The translations under genes and the position numbers were made by a program. This document shows, in pieces, positions 44,527-51,824 of a stretch of 64,000 nt of DNA; positions within the stretch are counted from its first letter, which is position 1; each line of letters opens with the position of its first letter. The DNA comes from Fusobacterium ulcerans (GTDB lineage: Bacteria > Fusobacteriota > Fusobacteriia > Fusobacteriales > Fusobacteriaceae). The notes below the pieces were generated by a model. That model had not been told where the DNA came from. It was given only the letters and a program-made list of their open reading frames with translations, and made no database searches. Where the stretch lies: NCBI RefSeq assembly GCF_003019675.1, contig NZ_CP028105.1, positions 1-64,000 of the forward strand, in the 5' to 3' direction.

Positions 44527-46835
44527 ATTACAAAAATATCATTTAATTGAAATTCTTCTGCTTTTATTGGAATAGTTTCATCTGTAAAATCATCTTTAGG
44601 AAACCTTATATTTATTCTTGTATTCAGAATAAACTTATTCTCTATTAATTGTTTTTTTAGAGTTCGCATATCTAACAACTCTAAGGTGCTATTAGTTCTG
44701 AAATGCTCCTCAGCTATTGCCTTATATAAGATATTAAATCTTACATAATGCTTATTATCTCTTATCTGATAAAAAGTCTTAGTTTCTTTCCCAGATTCTG
44801 CAACTAATTCTAGCAATTCTAAGAAATTGCTTACTACATCATATTCATGTGAAAGCTTTTGATTTAAAAATTTTATAAATTCTACTGATATATTATTTTC
44901 TATTTCAATTATTTCATTTAAAACTTTAAACCCTATGATAATACACCTTCCATTGTATAATTGTCTTTCATCTTTAACTTCATGTAAAAATTCTTTTATT
45001 TTAGATATTGAAATATCTAAAATTCCTGTATTTATTCTTTTTTGAAGTGCTGCTTTTCCTATTTTTTCTAAAAGCCTTGTATTCTTTAATTTAAAAAATA
45101 CCTCATCACTACTCTTATTATCTTTGGTCAAGTCTGTACTTATCATTCTATTTTTTATAGATACATCACTTAGTTCTGTTTCTCCAGATATAATTAAAGG
45201 AGTACAAAGCTTGAATTCTGTCAGCTTGGCTGTTAGGTTTCCTTGATTTAATGTTTTATTATCATAAACTGCCCTTATAGTTGAGTATAGTTCTATTGCC
45301 TTTTCCCTTAAATCTTTTCCAGTAATCTTAACTTCATCTATTACCCAAGGAGTTATGTTAGAGCAACTTGATAAACTCCTTATTTGATGATTAGTTAAAG
45401 TAGTAAAACTCTTTATATTTTCCTTATTTCCAAAGAGCAGCCTTGATATAAATTCTACATATTCTGTTTTTCCAATACTGGTAGTTCCTGATACTTCTAA
45501 AATAGGATAACTTTCATGTATATGAAATCTTCCTAAAGCCCAGCATATTCCTAATAAGCTTTGATTTGGATCACTTCTCAGATAAATAAGATTCTTATTC
45601 AGCCAATCTTTTTCTTCAGCTGTTAATGGTTCAATTTCATCTAATTTCTGAATCTTTAAATCTTCCTTGCTGCAAATTACCTTAGAACTTTCATCATAAT
45701 ATATTCCATCTATAATTCCATAATGTGGTATCTCAAGTAAAAACTGCTCTCCATTTTCTTCAATTATCCAGCTCCAAAACTTAGGAATTGATTGTGTACT
45801 TCCTAAGTAATAGCCTAGATGTTCAAGGATGCCACTCTTAGTTAATAACTCTGTTTTCTTTGCTTTAAATTCTCTTTCTCTTCCTGTACTGGTAACTATT
45901 CCAACTATATAATTATCTGAATATCCTGTTATTTTTACTGTAAAATCTGTTATCTTTACATAGTTATCTTTCTGCCATGTATAATATCCATCTGCTTCTT
46001 GATAAAAAGGAGTAAAGCCAAATCCTACTCTATCTGCTGCTTGAATAACTTTAATTATTCCATCTGTTCCTTCAGCCATGAGAATTTCATTAAAATCTTT
46101 ATATTTTCCCATTTCAACTGTGTAGAGCTTACTTTTTATAGAACTTAGTTTATCTATAATCTGATTTTTACATTCTATTCCAGGAACATCATTATCAACT
46201 GCTAAAATAATCTTTGAAAAACTTTCTATCCATTTCTTTTGGTTATCTATGCACTTTAAATTTTTGCAACCAAATGGAATAGAAACCACATTATCATATC
46301 CAGATTCAACAGCACTTAAAAGATCTATTTCTCCCTCAACTATAATAAGATAGCTTTTATTTTCTACATTCTGCCAATTAACAAAATAATCAGAACTGCT
46401 TCCTGTTTCGCAGCTTAATTTTTTGTCTATGGTCCTGTATTTTATAGCTACAACCTTTTCTCCATCAGTTATTGGAATCATCATTGTATTATTTTTCCCA
46501 AGCCTACAAAACCTATTTAAACCTTTCTCAGATATACTTCTTCCTTTTAGATAAGAGAGCCAATCACCACCTAAGTGATGATCAGCTCTTTTCTTAAATA
46601 ATTCACTAAAATCTATATCTTTTTTTCTTGGCTTCTTTTCTTTTATCTCTGGCAGCTTAAACTCAAAATTATCAAGTTCTTTTATGTTTCCACCTTTCCC
46701 AGTAGTATGACAGATATAATTTCCAGTCTTGATATTTACAGAAAAGCAAGGATTTTCTTTTTTCTCTTTATTACAAATTGGACAAAAATCAAACCTTAAT
46801 TCATCTCCATATTGTTTATAACTATAGTTTTTCAT
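44523..46835 (-). CDS. Phage primase-helicase
   Basis: The 770-residue replication protein has three parts. Residues about 15-50 are a CHC2-type zinc finger (C18, C21, and C42/H43). Residues about 160-260 are a Toprim domain with E167 in 'LIIVEGEIDLL' and D214/D216 in 'ILAVDNDVPG'. Residues about 420-620 are a P-loop helicase with Walker A 'GTTSIGKT' (450-457) and 'WVIDEVKI' as Walker B (D500/E501). The DUF927-like organisation suits a fused primase and replicative helicase. It ends inside the iteron array at 44103-44526. Confidence 0.88.
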   Translation of the reverse strand: MKNYSYKQYGDELRFDFCPICNKEKKENPCFSVNIKTGNYICHTTGKGGNIKELDNFEFKLPEIKEKKPRKKDIDFSELFKKRADHHLGGDWLSYLKGRSISEKGLNRFCRLGKNNTMMIPITDGEKVVAIKYRTIDKKLSCETGSSSDYFVNWQNVENKSYLIIVEGEIDLLSAVESGYDNVVSIPFGCKNLKCIDNQKKWIESFSKIILAVDNDVPGIECKNQIIDKLSSIKSKLYTVEMGKYKDFNEILMAEGTDGIIKVIQAADRVGFGFTPFYQEADGYYTWQKDNYVKITDFTVKITGYSDNYIVGIVTSTGREREFKAKKTELLTKSGILEHLGYYLGSTQSIPKFWSWIIEENGEQFLLEIPHYGIIDGIYYDESSKVICSKEDLKIQKLDEIEPLTAEEKDWLNKNLIYLRSDPNQSLLGICWALGRFHIHESYPILEVSGTTSIGKTEYVEFISRLLFGNKENIKSFTTLTNHQIRSLSSCSNITPWVIDEVKITGKDLREKAIELYSTIRAVYDNKTLNQGNLTAKLTEFKLCTPLIISGETELSDVSIKNRMISTDLTKDNKSSDEVFFKLKNTRLLEKIGKAALQKRINTGILDISISKIKEFLHEVKDERQLYNGRCIIIGFKVLNEIIEIENNISVEFIKFLNQKLSHEYDVVSNFLELLELVAESGKETKTFYQIRDNKHYVRFNILYKAIAEEHFRTNSTLELLDMRTLKKQLIENKFILNTRINIRFPKDDFTDETIPIKAEEFQLNDIFVM

Positions 46836-46852
46836 TGTCCACCTTCCTTACT

Positions 46853-47461
46853 TTAAAATGGAAATTCTTCCTCATCATCTTCTGTTATAATATTTTTATC
46901 TGTTTCATATGGTAAAGGGTACCCCTTCTTTCCTTGTTTAGGTTCCTCTTTAGCAAATCTTTCTTTAAAGAAAGCTACTGTTGTTGCCTCTGTTTTATTT
47001 ATAATTTCATCTGTTGTTTTCCCAGTTCCTATATCATAAAAATCTTTTAAATTTATATTGTAATTATCCCCTTCTTTTTTTACTTCTAAAATCATTCCTA
47101 CTTTTTTACCATGTAATTCTGGTAGGAAAGTTCTATCAACTTCATCTCCACTAAATAGTTTTACTTTTTTAGTTTCTTGTTTTAATTTATCTACTTTCAA
47201 TTTTGCTAGATATATAAGCCTATTTAAATATTTCTCTGCTGATTCATTAGGCTGTCCATCCCCTTTTAAATACCACAAACTAAACCATCCATATGATTCA
47301 TCATTTGAAAAATTTAATGTAACTCCTTTAGCATTTGATTTAGTTGAATCTGTTAAATATGCCTCGTTTATTTCTACTTCATAAACTCCACTAACTGTTA
47401 TTTTTTCTTTAGTTCCTGTTTTTTTAGTTAAATCCTCTTGATTAGTTCTCCATAATGCCAT
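46853..47461 (-). CDS. DUF669-type single-stranded DNA-binding protein
   Basis: The 202-residue protein has an OB-like first half ('GVYEVEINEAYLTDSTKSNAKGVTLNF', 'GWFSLWYLKGDG') and an acidic tail ending EEFPF, the partner-recruitment tail typical of SSB proteins. DUF669 proteins stand beside Sak4-like recombinases in many phages, as here (15-bp gap). Confidence 0.82.
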   Translation of the reverse strand: MALWRTNQEDLTKKTGTKEKITVSGVYEVEINEAYLTDSTKSNAKGVTLNFSNDESYGWFSLWYLKGDGQPNESAEKYLNRLIYLAKLKVDKLKQETKKVKLFSGDEVDRTFLPELHGKKVGMILEVKKEGDNYNINLKDFYDIGTGKTTDEIINKTEATTVAFFKERFAKEEPKQGKKGYPLPYETDKNIITEDDEEEFPF

Positions 47462-47476
47462 TTATACCATCTCCTT

Positions 47477-48109
47477 TTAATTAAAATATTCTTTTATAGT
47501 TTTATTTATTAAAGTTAAATCATTTTCTATTTCATCTGCTTCAAACATTTCCATTGGTGTTTTAGCTGGATCTATTCCATTAACCTTAAATTTGTAATCT
47601 CCCTCACTACCTAATGCAAGAATTACCATAGAAAATAAACCTTCAATTACTACTTTGTCATCAAGAAATTTACCAATTGTTTTCATTGACAATTTTCCAT
47701 CTTGATCCTTTTGAGTATGAGCCATTACATATACAATGAGATCATTTCTCATAGTATCTATCTTTGAAAAAATATCTATTATTCCAAAAGCTAACGTTTC
47801 AAATTTTTGATATCCCTTTTCTACAGCTTTTTCTTTATAACCAAAAGTCAGCAGATAATTAAAGTCATCTATGATTAAAGTTTTTACCTTTGAGTTTTTC
47901 TCTATTCTATCTAACATTGACAAAACACTACTTATTTTTTGAGTAGTAAATATATTTTTATTCTCAGAATTATATAATGTTTCTGATTTCTTGAAAGGTA
48001 GCTGTTTTTCAACTGCCTTTATAATAAAAGTTTCATCAGGATTTAAGTTTCTTATTGATGTAGATTTTCCTGTTCCACTACTTCCAAGTATTAAAACTTT
48101 ATGCGCCAT
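47477..48109 (-). CDS. Sak4-like RecA-fold ATPase
   Basis: The 210-residue single-domain ATPase has Walker A 'GSSGTGKST' (9-17), Walker B 'VKTLIIDDFNYLL' and 'IVYVMAHTQKDQDG' as the sensor strand. This AAA_24/Sak4 group supports phage strand annealing together with its SSB, which is encoded next to it. It lacks the L1/L2 complexity of full RecA. Confidence 0.82.
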   Translation of the reverse strand: MAHKVLILGSSGTGKSTSIRNLNPDETFIIKAVEKQLPFKKSETLYNSENKNIFTTQKISSVLSMLDRIEKNSKVKTLIIDDFNYLLTFGYKEKAVEKGYQKFETLAFGIIDIFSKIDTMRNDLIVYVMAHTQKDQDGKLSMKTIGKFLDDKVVIEGLFSMVILALGSEGDYKFKVNGIDPAKTPMEMFEADEIENDLTLINKTIKEYFN

Positions 48110-48113
48110 TTCA

Positions 48114-48686
48114 TCACTTCCTTATTAGTTTGGCAATTTTAAATATAAGCTCCTTTGTTGCTTTTATATCTTCCAAACTGTCATGTGCTTTAAATCCAAT
48201 CCCAAAGTATTCACACCAAGTTTCTAATTTATTATTTTTCAATTCTGGAAGTACTTCACATAACTGAAGCATTCCTATACAAGGTAATGGATCAAGTACA
48301 CTTGAACTTATATAAGAAAATAAAAAATTATCTCCATTTCTCTTGAAAAAACTTTGCAGCATATCTATATCAAACTTTACATTATAGCCTGCTACTATGA
48401 ATTTATCTGTTTTATCATACTTATCTATATATCTATCCAATATCTTTTTAAAGTCTGTATAGACTTCTTTCTCAGGTCTGTACTTCTCAGTTTCCAGTTC
48501 TTTCTCTGTTCTTCCTTGTACTTCTAATGCTTTTGCATTAACTTCACTCTCAGCAAAAGGCTTAATAAAAAAGTTAAATTCCTCAACATCTTTTTTATCT
48601 ATCCTTACTATCCCAGAAAGTTGAATGAGTGCTGATTCTTTAGGATTTAGCCCCCCAGTTTCTGTATCTATAAATAATATTTTCAT
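48114..48686 (-). CDS. DnaQ-like 3'-5' exonuclease
   Basis: The 190-residue protein has the DEDDh exonuclease motifs: ExoI 'FIDTETGG' (D7, E9), ExoII 'GYNVKFDIDML' and ExoIII 'HDSLEDIKAT', with the histidine of the DEDDh type. It could proofread or trim ends during recombination. It overlaps the previous gene's stop by four bases. Confidence 0.88.
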   Translation of the reverse strand: MKILFIDTETGGLNPKESALIQLSGIVRIDKKDVEEFNFFIKPFAESEVNAKALEVQGRTEKELETEKYRPEKEVYTDFKKILDRYIDKYDKTDKFIVAGYNVKFDIDMLQSFFKRNGDNFLFSYISSSVLDPLPCIGMLQLCEVLPELKNNKLETWCEYFGIGFKAHDSLEDIKATKELIFKIAKLIRK

Positions 48687-48859
48687 TCCTTCAACTCCTT
48701 TTTGAAAGTCTCTATTTCACTTTCTAGCTGCTTTACTCTTTCCTCAAATCTTAGCCATCCTTCTTTATATGTCATAGGATATTTTTTATCAAATTCTCTA
48801 CTCTTCAATTCCTTTATAAGTTCAGCTAAAGATAACATTTCTTTTACAGTATCTTTCAT
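48683..48859 (-). CDS. Small coiled-coil phage protein (58 aa)
   Basis: This highly charged helical protein is mostly coiled coil ('EGWLRFEERVKQLESEIETFKKELKE'). The ATG at 48859 is likely, but the in-frame GTG at 48871 cannot be excluded because both have weak ribosome sites. It is coupled to the exonuclease gene by a 4-bp overlap. Function unknown. Confidence 0.6.
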   Translation of the reverse strand: MKDTVKEMLSLAELIKELKSREFDKKYPMTYKEGWLRFEERVKQLESEIETFKKELKE

Positions 48860-48863
48860 AGAA

Positions 48864-49136
48864 TCACCCACAGCTTACAGAGGTATAAGCTGCATTTAAT
48901 TCATCTATAAATTCATTTTCTTCTTTCACACTCTGCCAATATTCTTTTTCTGCCTTTTTTATTCTTTCAGCTATAGTTTTATAGTCTTCAATTCCACAAC
49001 TATCCTGCTCTTCAAAACTATTTATTTTAAAACTAAATTCTATCTCCTCTTCATCTATAAGATTATATTTTGTTATAATATTTTGCTTTTTTAAAAATAC
49101 AAGACTTTTTATAGCTTTAATTAATAGTTCCTCCAT
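48864..49136 (-). CDS. Hypothetical phage protein (90 aa)
   Basis: This acidic helical protein is rich in Glu and Lys ('EQDSCGIEDYKTIAERIKKAEKEYWQSVKEE') and ends 'VSCG'. No family recognised. It belongs to the early operon and overlaps the next small gene. Confidence 0.55.
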   Translation of the reverse strand: MEELLIKAIKSLVFLKKQNIITKYNLIDEEEIEFSFKINSFEEQDSCGIEDYKTIAERIKKAEKEYWQSVKEENEFIDELNAAYTSVSCG

Positions 49137-49148
49137 ATTCCATCACCT

Positions 49149-49322
49149 CTATTTTTTAAACTTAAATTTAGAAAATTCTGATGCATTATATTGCATATAT
49201 GAAAAAAGATCTTTTATCCTCAATTCATTTTCTATCTCTTCAATTTTGAGACCTTTACCTAATAATTTTTTTACCATAAACATTTTTGTTGCATCTTTTG
49301 CCATCAAGTCAATCTTTTTCAT
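49149..49322 (-). CDS. Small basic phage protein (57 aa)
   Basis: The ATG at 49322 lies behind an AGAGGTGAAACTTT-type site within the gene before it. The product starts 'MKKIDLMAKDATKMFMVKKLL', is helical and ends in a Lys/Phe-rich tail. It fills an otherwise unexplained gap between two coupled genes. Function unknown. Confidence 0.6.
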   Translation of the reverse strand: MKKIDLMAKDATKMFMVKKLLGKGLKIEEIENELRIKDLFSYMQYNASEFSKFKFKK

Positions 49323-49527
49323 AAAGTTTCACCTCTATAAATTTAATTCTGGTTTTGTCTTCTCTAAAAATACTTGAACACCGACCAATTATCTCTGCAT
49401 GCTTTGCACAAAGATACTTGTGATCTGCATCTCTAGAATCAAGTGCACAATCCTCACAACTACTTCCTCCCACACATCTATATTTTTTACCTTCAATCTC
49501 TATAATTTCTCCTATTTTTCTATCCAT
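49309..49527 (-). CDS. Cysteine-rich small phage protein (72 aa)
   Basis: The product has 'CVGGSSCEDCALDS' and further 'LCAKHAEIIGRCSS' cysteines and histidine, a likely zinc-binding fold, followed by a basic beta strand. It overlaps the PAPS-reductase-like gene by 16 bp. No family recognised. Confidence 0.6.
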   Translation of the reverse strand: MDRKIGEIIEIEGKKYRCVGGSSCEDCALDSRDADHKYLCAKHAEIIGRCSSIFREDKTRIKFIEVKLYEKD

Positions 49528-50225
49528 TTATCTACCTCTTTTTCAAATTTCTTTTCTAGGTCTAAAATAGAATAATCAGCCCTAAATTTTCTATATGTTT
49601 TTGAATCCCATTCTTTTAACTTTTCCCAGTATTTTGGATATTCTTTATAAATAACTTTTAGTTCTTTAAGATTTTTAAGTGGACAGCACCAACAAGATAC
49701 TCTATCAAATTTTTTATATAGCCCATCCCAGTCAAAGCCTTTGTTATAACAATATTCAAGTGCTTCTTTTTCAATTATTCCCCATTCTGCCAGAGGGTAT
49801 TTTATATTTTTTTCTCTATTTTTTACAAGTCTCTTTGTTTCATCAGCAGCTATGCCATGATATTCTATAATTTCAATATTTTTATATTTCTCTTTTAAAT
49901 ATCTATTCATTACTTGCTTTTTTAAATACTGGGTACACCATCTATTTCTAAAATCAGCCCAGCTATATCCTTTTTGCCCTTTATTTTTCCCTTTTTTCTT
50001 CGCATAATCAAACATCATAAATTCATAAGTATTTTCTGCCTTCAATTTTGTTATAGGTCTTTTTATATATCTTTCTACCCTTGCTATGTGTTCATACATT
50101 TCAGGGAATTCAACCCCAGTATCAAGAAATATTATTTCATCTATTTGCATTCCTTTTTCTATCATCAATAACAACATAGCTGAGCTGTCCTTTCCTCCAG
50201 AAAAAGATACTATATGCTTTTCCAT
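49512..50225 (-). CDS. PAPS reductase-like PP-loop protein
   Basis: The 237-residue protein has the adenylating PP-loop 'SFSGGKDSSAML' (7-18), 'FLDTGVEFPEMYEH' and a C-terminal cysteine cluster (C178, C180, C181 in 'SCWCCPLKNL', plus C97). This resembles phosphoadenosine-phosphosulfate reductase-like proteins, including the DndC branch that moves sulfur, but no dnd genes are near. It could activate a nucleic-acid or thiol substrate. It may take part in nucleotide or tRNA thiolation for the phage; this is inference. Confidence 0.78.
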   Translation of the reverse strand: MEKHIVSFSGGKDSSAMLLLMIEKGMQIDEIIFLDTGVEFPEMYEHIARVERYIKRPITKLKAENTYEFMMFDYAKKKGKNKGQKGYSWADFRNRWCTQYLKKQVMNRYLKEKYKNIEIIEYHGIAADETKRLVKNREKNIKYPLAEWGIIEKEALEYCYNKGFDWDGLYKKFDRVSCWCCPLKNLKELKVIYKEYPKYWEKLKEWDSKTYRKFRADYSILDLEKKFEKEVDKWIEK

Positions 50226-50408
50226 CTATTCCTCCATCGCTATCCACATATGTAGCATTACAGGTATCAAGGGGACAAGTATTTCTCCACCTAGTGCAAA
50301 GTATCCTCTGCACTCATATGCCAGCTGTACAGTCAACACTGTTATGAATACAGATAAAACATATATTTCTGGTAAATTTCTTCTAATAAATTTTTTAATT
50401 GTCATCAT
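50226..50408 (-). CDS. Small membrane protein (59-60 aa)
   Basis: The product has two hydrophobic stretches (about 14-30 and 38-56) separated by a short charged and glycine loop. The second ATG (50405) is slightly better placed relative to AAGGAG than the first. It is first in the operon with the PAPS-reductase-like gene and directly downstream of a tandem-repeat region. No family recognised. Confidence 0.55.
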   Translation of the reverse strand: MMTIKKFIRRNLPEIYVLSVFITVLTVQLAYECRGYFALGGEILVPLIPVMLHMWIAMEE

Positions 50409-50415
50409 AGTCTCC

Positions 50416-50428
50416 TTATGCTATAATT
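50416..50428 (+). promoter_or_regulatory. 13-bp extended -10 element, copy 1
   Basis: TTATGCTATAATT here recurs exactly at 50772-50784. Both copies hold TGCTATAAT, an extended -10 box on the plus strand, and the two copies bracket the small toxin-like gene. This copy could start a long leader transcript toward 50648. Confidence 0.4.
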
Positions 50429-50435
50429 TAAAAAC

Positions 50436-50484
50436 GATTTAAAACACTTTAAAAGACTTAAAACACTTTACAAAACTTTAAAGC
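50436..50484. repeat. Five tandem ~10-bp repeats (ACTTTAAAAC type)
   Basis: Units at 50436, 50446, 50556-equivalent spacing (50456), 50465 and 50475 read GATTTAAAAC, ACTTTAAAAG, ACTTAAAAC, ACTTTACAAA and ACTTTAAAGC. A period of one helical turn suggests cooperative protein binding on one DNA face, for example an operator array for the minus-strand operon or the divergent toxin leader. Confidence 0.5.
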
Positions 50485-50526
50485 CATGATAAAATGAATT
50501 ATAAGCATCAACCCAATGGGTTTATT

Positions 50527-50633
50527 AAATAAAGTATAAAAAGTTCTGAATGATATAAGCACTCACTAGTTGGGTGCTTATTTCATGTATATCAAGTCCT
50601 CAGAACTCTTGGTATATAGTAGATACTTTATTT
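50527..50633 (+). ncRNA. Structured leader RNA: three-way junction with possible pseudoknot
   Basis: On the plus strand P1 pairs 50527-50537 with 50623-50633 (11 bp, perfect). P2 pairs 50555-50565 with 50571-50581 (11 bp, one U-G, loop CTAGT). P3 pairs 50586-50596 with 50608-50618 (11 bp, two G-U). The P3 loop contains TCAGAACT (50600-50607), perfectly complementary to AGTTCTGA (50542-50549) in the P1-P2 joint. All three non-Watson-Crick pairs are G-U only on the plus strand. P1 ends four bases before the GGAGGTG of the toxin-like gene. Confidence 0.68.
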
Positions 50634-50647
50634 AATGGAGGTGCGGT

Positions 50648-50731
50648 ATGAGTTTTCTAAAAGAACTAGCCTTGCAGGTTGTTGCCGGTGTACTAGCTAG
50701 TATTATCTGCAAGTGGTTAGATAGAAAATAG
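50648..50731 (+). CDS. 27-aa hydrophobic peptide, type I toxin-like
   Basis: The ATG at 50648 follows GGAGGTG at 4 nt. The 27 residues form one membrane helix with a charged C-terminus; the core 'VVAGVLASIICKWLDRK' resembles the short Fst/holin-like peptides of type I toxin-antitoxin modules. It reads opposite to its neighbours, has its own terminator and follows a long folded leader. No antitoxin RNA is obvious, so the toxin role is inference from size and composition. Confidence 0.68.
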   Translation: MSFLKELALQVVAGVLASIICKWLDRK

Positions 50732-50742
50732 CATCACACCTC

Positions 50743-50761
50743 GCCCATTGGGGCTTTTTTT
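50743..50761 (+). terminator. Terminator of the toxin-like gene
   Basis: GCCC-ATTG-GGGC hairpin followed by seven T, 11 bp after the stop codon. Confidence 0.7.
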
Positions 50762-50771
50762 ATTTAAAGTT

Positions 50772-50784
50772 TTATGCTATAATT
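50772..50784 (+). promoter_or_regulatory. 13-bp extended -10 element, copy 2
   Basis: Exact repeat of 50416-50428 with TGCTATAAT. In the plus direction it would drive an antisense transcript into the excisionase-like gene at 50805-51056. An adjacent TTTAAAGT matches the tandem-repeat core. Confidence 0.35.
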
Positions 50785-50804
50785 CAAGTAATGTGATTTT
50801 TATA

Positions 50805-51056
50805 CTATACGTTTGCACTTGTTGAATCTGACCATTCAGCGAGTGCTTTTTTAATTAATTCCAGGTCACTACCCTTTTTCCATAATTCATACCGCTCTCT
50901 GTTGATGTATATCTTAGTTCTTGCTTTTCCCTCTTTCATCCCAATAGCCCAAGCAAAATATTCAAACTTACCTTCTTTTATTGCTTCTCTTGCCATCAGA
51001 ACAGTTAATCCCATATCGTATGCAAATTCATCTACACTCATACTTTTATTTTCCAT
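50805..51056 (-). CDS. Excisionase/MerR-like small DNA-binding protein
   Basis: The 83-residue protein opens with a winged-helix-type pattern 'SVDEFAYDMGLTVLMAREAIKEGKFEYFAWAIG' and 'TKIYINRERYELWKKG', similar to excisionase or MerR-type DNA-binding domains. It could be the phage excisionase (Xis) or an early regulator of the tandem-repeat operators. It is the first early gene leftward after a group of small regulators. Confidence 0.6.
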   Translation of the reverse strand: MENKSMSVDEFAYDMGLTVLMAREAIKEGKFEYFAWAIGMKEGKARTKIYINRERYELWKKGSDLELIKKALAEWSDSTSANV

Positions 51057-51068
51057 TTGTCACACCTC

Positions 51069-51233
51069 CTATGCTATATTTTGTCTTGGAGTTTTTTTCT
51101 CCAATAACAATTTTTTCAATGATTCTTTTTCTTTTAATTGTGTTCCTAGTTCTTTCATTCTTTCTAAATTAGCTTGATTTTTTTCTCTTATCTTTTTTGC
51201 TCTTTTCTTTGCTTCGCTCTTGCCTCTACCCAT
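51069..51233 (-). CDS. Small basic phage protein (54 aa)
   Basis: The start at 51233 has AGGAGG 5 nt upstream; a longer reading would include the ribosome site. The product is very rich in Lys, Arg and Glu ('GRGKSEAKKRAKKIREKNQ'), a single charged helix. Function unknown. Confidence 0.55.
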   Translation of the reverse strand: MGRGKSEAKKRAKKIREKNQANLERMKELGTQLKEKESLKKLLLEKKTPRQNIA

Positions 51234-51243
51234 GGTTACCTCC

Positions 51244-51438
51244 TTATTTAACAAATTTTTGTATCTCAGAAACTATATTTCCAATATATTCCCAAAAAAC
51301 TTTTGGATCAGGTTCTACTCTTAAAACTCTTTTAACATAATCCCAAGTCTCTCCTGGGTTACAACATCTATCTTGAAGCCCCATTTGTTTCACAATATTA
51401 ATCAAATATGAAGCCATTAATCTTTTTATAGTTATCAT
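51244..51438 (-). CDS. Hypothetical phage protein (64 aa)
   Basis: Helical protein with 'GLQDRCCNPGETWDYVKRVLRVEPDPKVFWEYIG'. The ATG at 51438 follows AAAGGGG. No family recognised; it is part of the early leftward operon. Confidence 0.5.
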   Translation of the reverse strand: MITIKRLMASYLINIVKQMGLQDRCCNPGETWDYVKRVLRVEPDPKVFWEYIGNIVSEIQKFVK

Positions 51439-51451
51439 CACACACCCCTTT

Positions 51452-51769
51452 CTAAAGCTTTTCTAATAACATTGTTATTCTTTTTCCTATATCTACTCTT
51501 TCACTAGGACTGACAGCTCTAAAATCCTCCATATAAATATCTATCATTTCTGTTATGACTTCTTTTTTATATGAGCTCTTTTCTACTGGTGGTTCTTTTA
51601 TAACCTCGTATCCACCATCTTCCAGCTCTTTTATCTCTCCTTTTTGCTTAGCTCTACACATATAAGTTTTGGCTACATCATAAGGAATTCCAGCATTCTC
51701 TTCTAGTTCTTTATATGAGGCCTTTGGATTTTCTCTTAAATATTCAAACATTTTCTCTTTTAATGTCAC
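51452..51769 (-). CDS. Winged-helix phage regulator or replication accessory (105 aa)
   Basis: The N-terminal half forms a winged helix ('ENPKASYKELEENAGIPYDVAKTYMCRAKQKGEIKELEDGGYEVI'). A helical tail follows. It starts the early leftward operon just opposite the plus-strand DUF4145-like gene (starts 55 bp apart). Confidence 0.6.
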   Translation of the reverse strand: MTLKEKMFEYLRENPKASYKELEENAGIPYDVAKTYMCRAKQKGEIKELEDGGYEVIKEPPVEKSSYKKEVITEMIDIYMEDFRAVSPSERVDIGKRITMLLEKL

Positions 51770-51786
51770 TTGATTTCCTCCTTTTA

Positions 51787-51795
51787 TGTTATAAT
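51787..51795 (+). promoter_or_regulatory. Promoter of the DUF4145-like gene
   Basis: TGTTATAAT, a perfect extended -10 box, lies 29 bp before the ATG at 51825 and in front of a TGAGGTGAT ribosome site. This gives the gene its own promoter. Confidence 0.6.
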
Positions 51796-51824
51796 GAAAA
51801 TAAAACTCTATGAGGTGATTACAT

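Noticed and set aside
50527-50633. Hammerhead-like CTGAGGA and GAAA words on the minus strand of the toxin leader
   Set aside because: The required stem II cannot form; the bases after the first word pair with an upstream segment instead, and the wobble pairs favour the plus-strand RNA.
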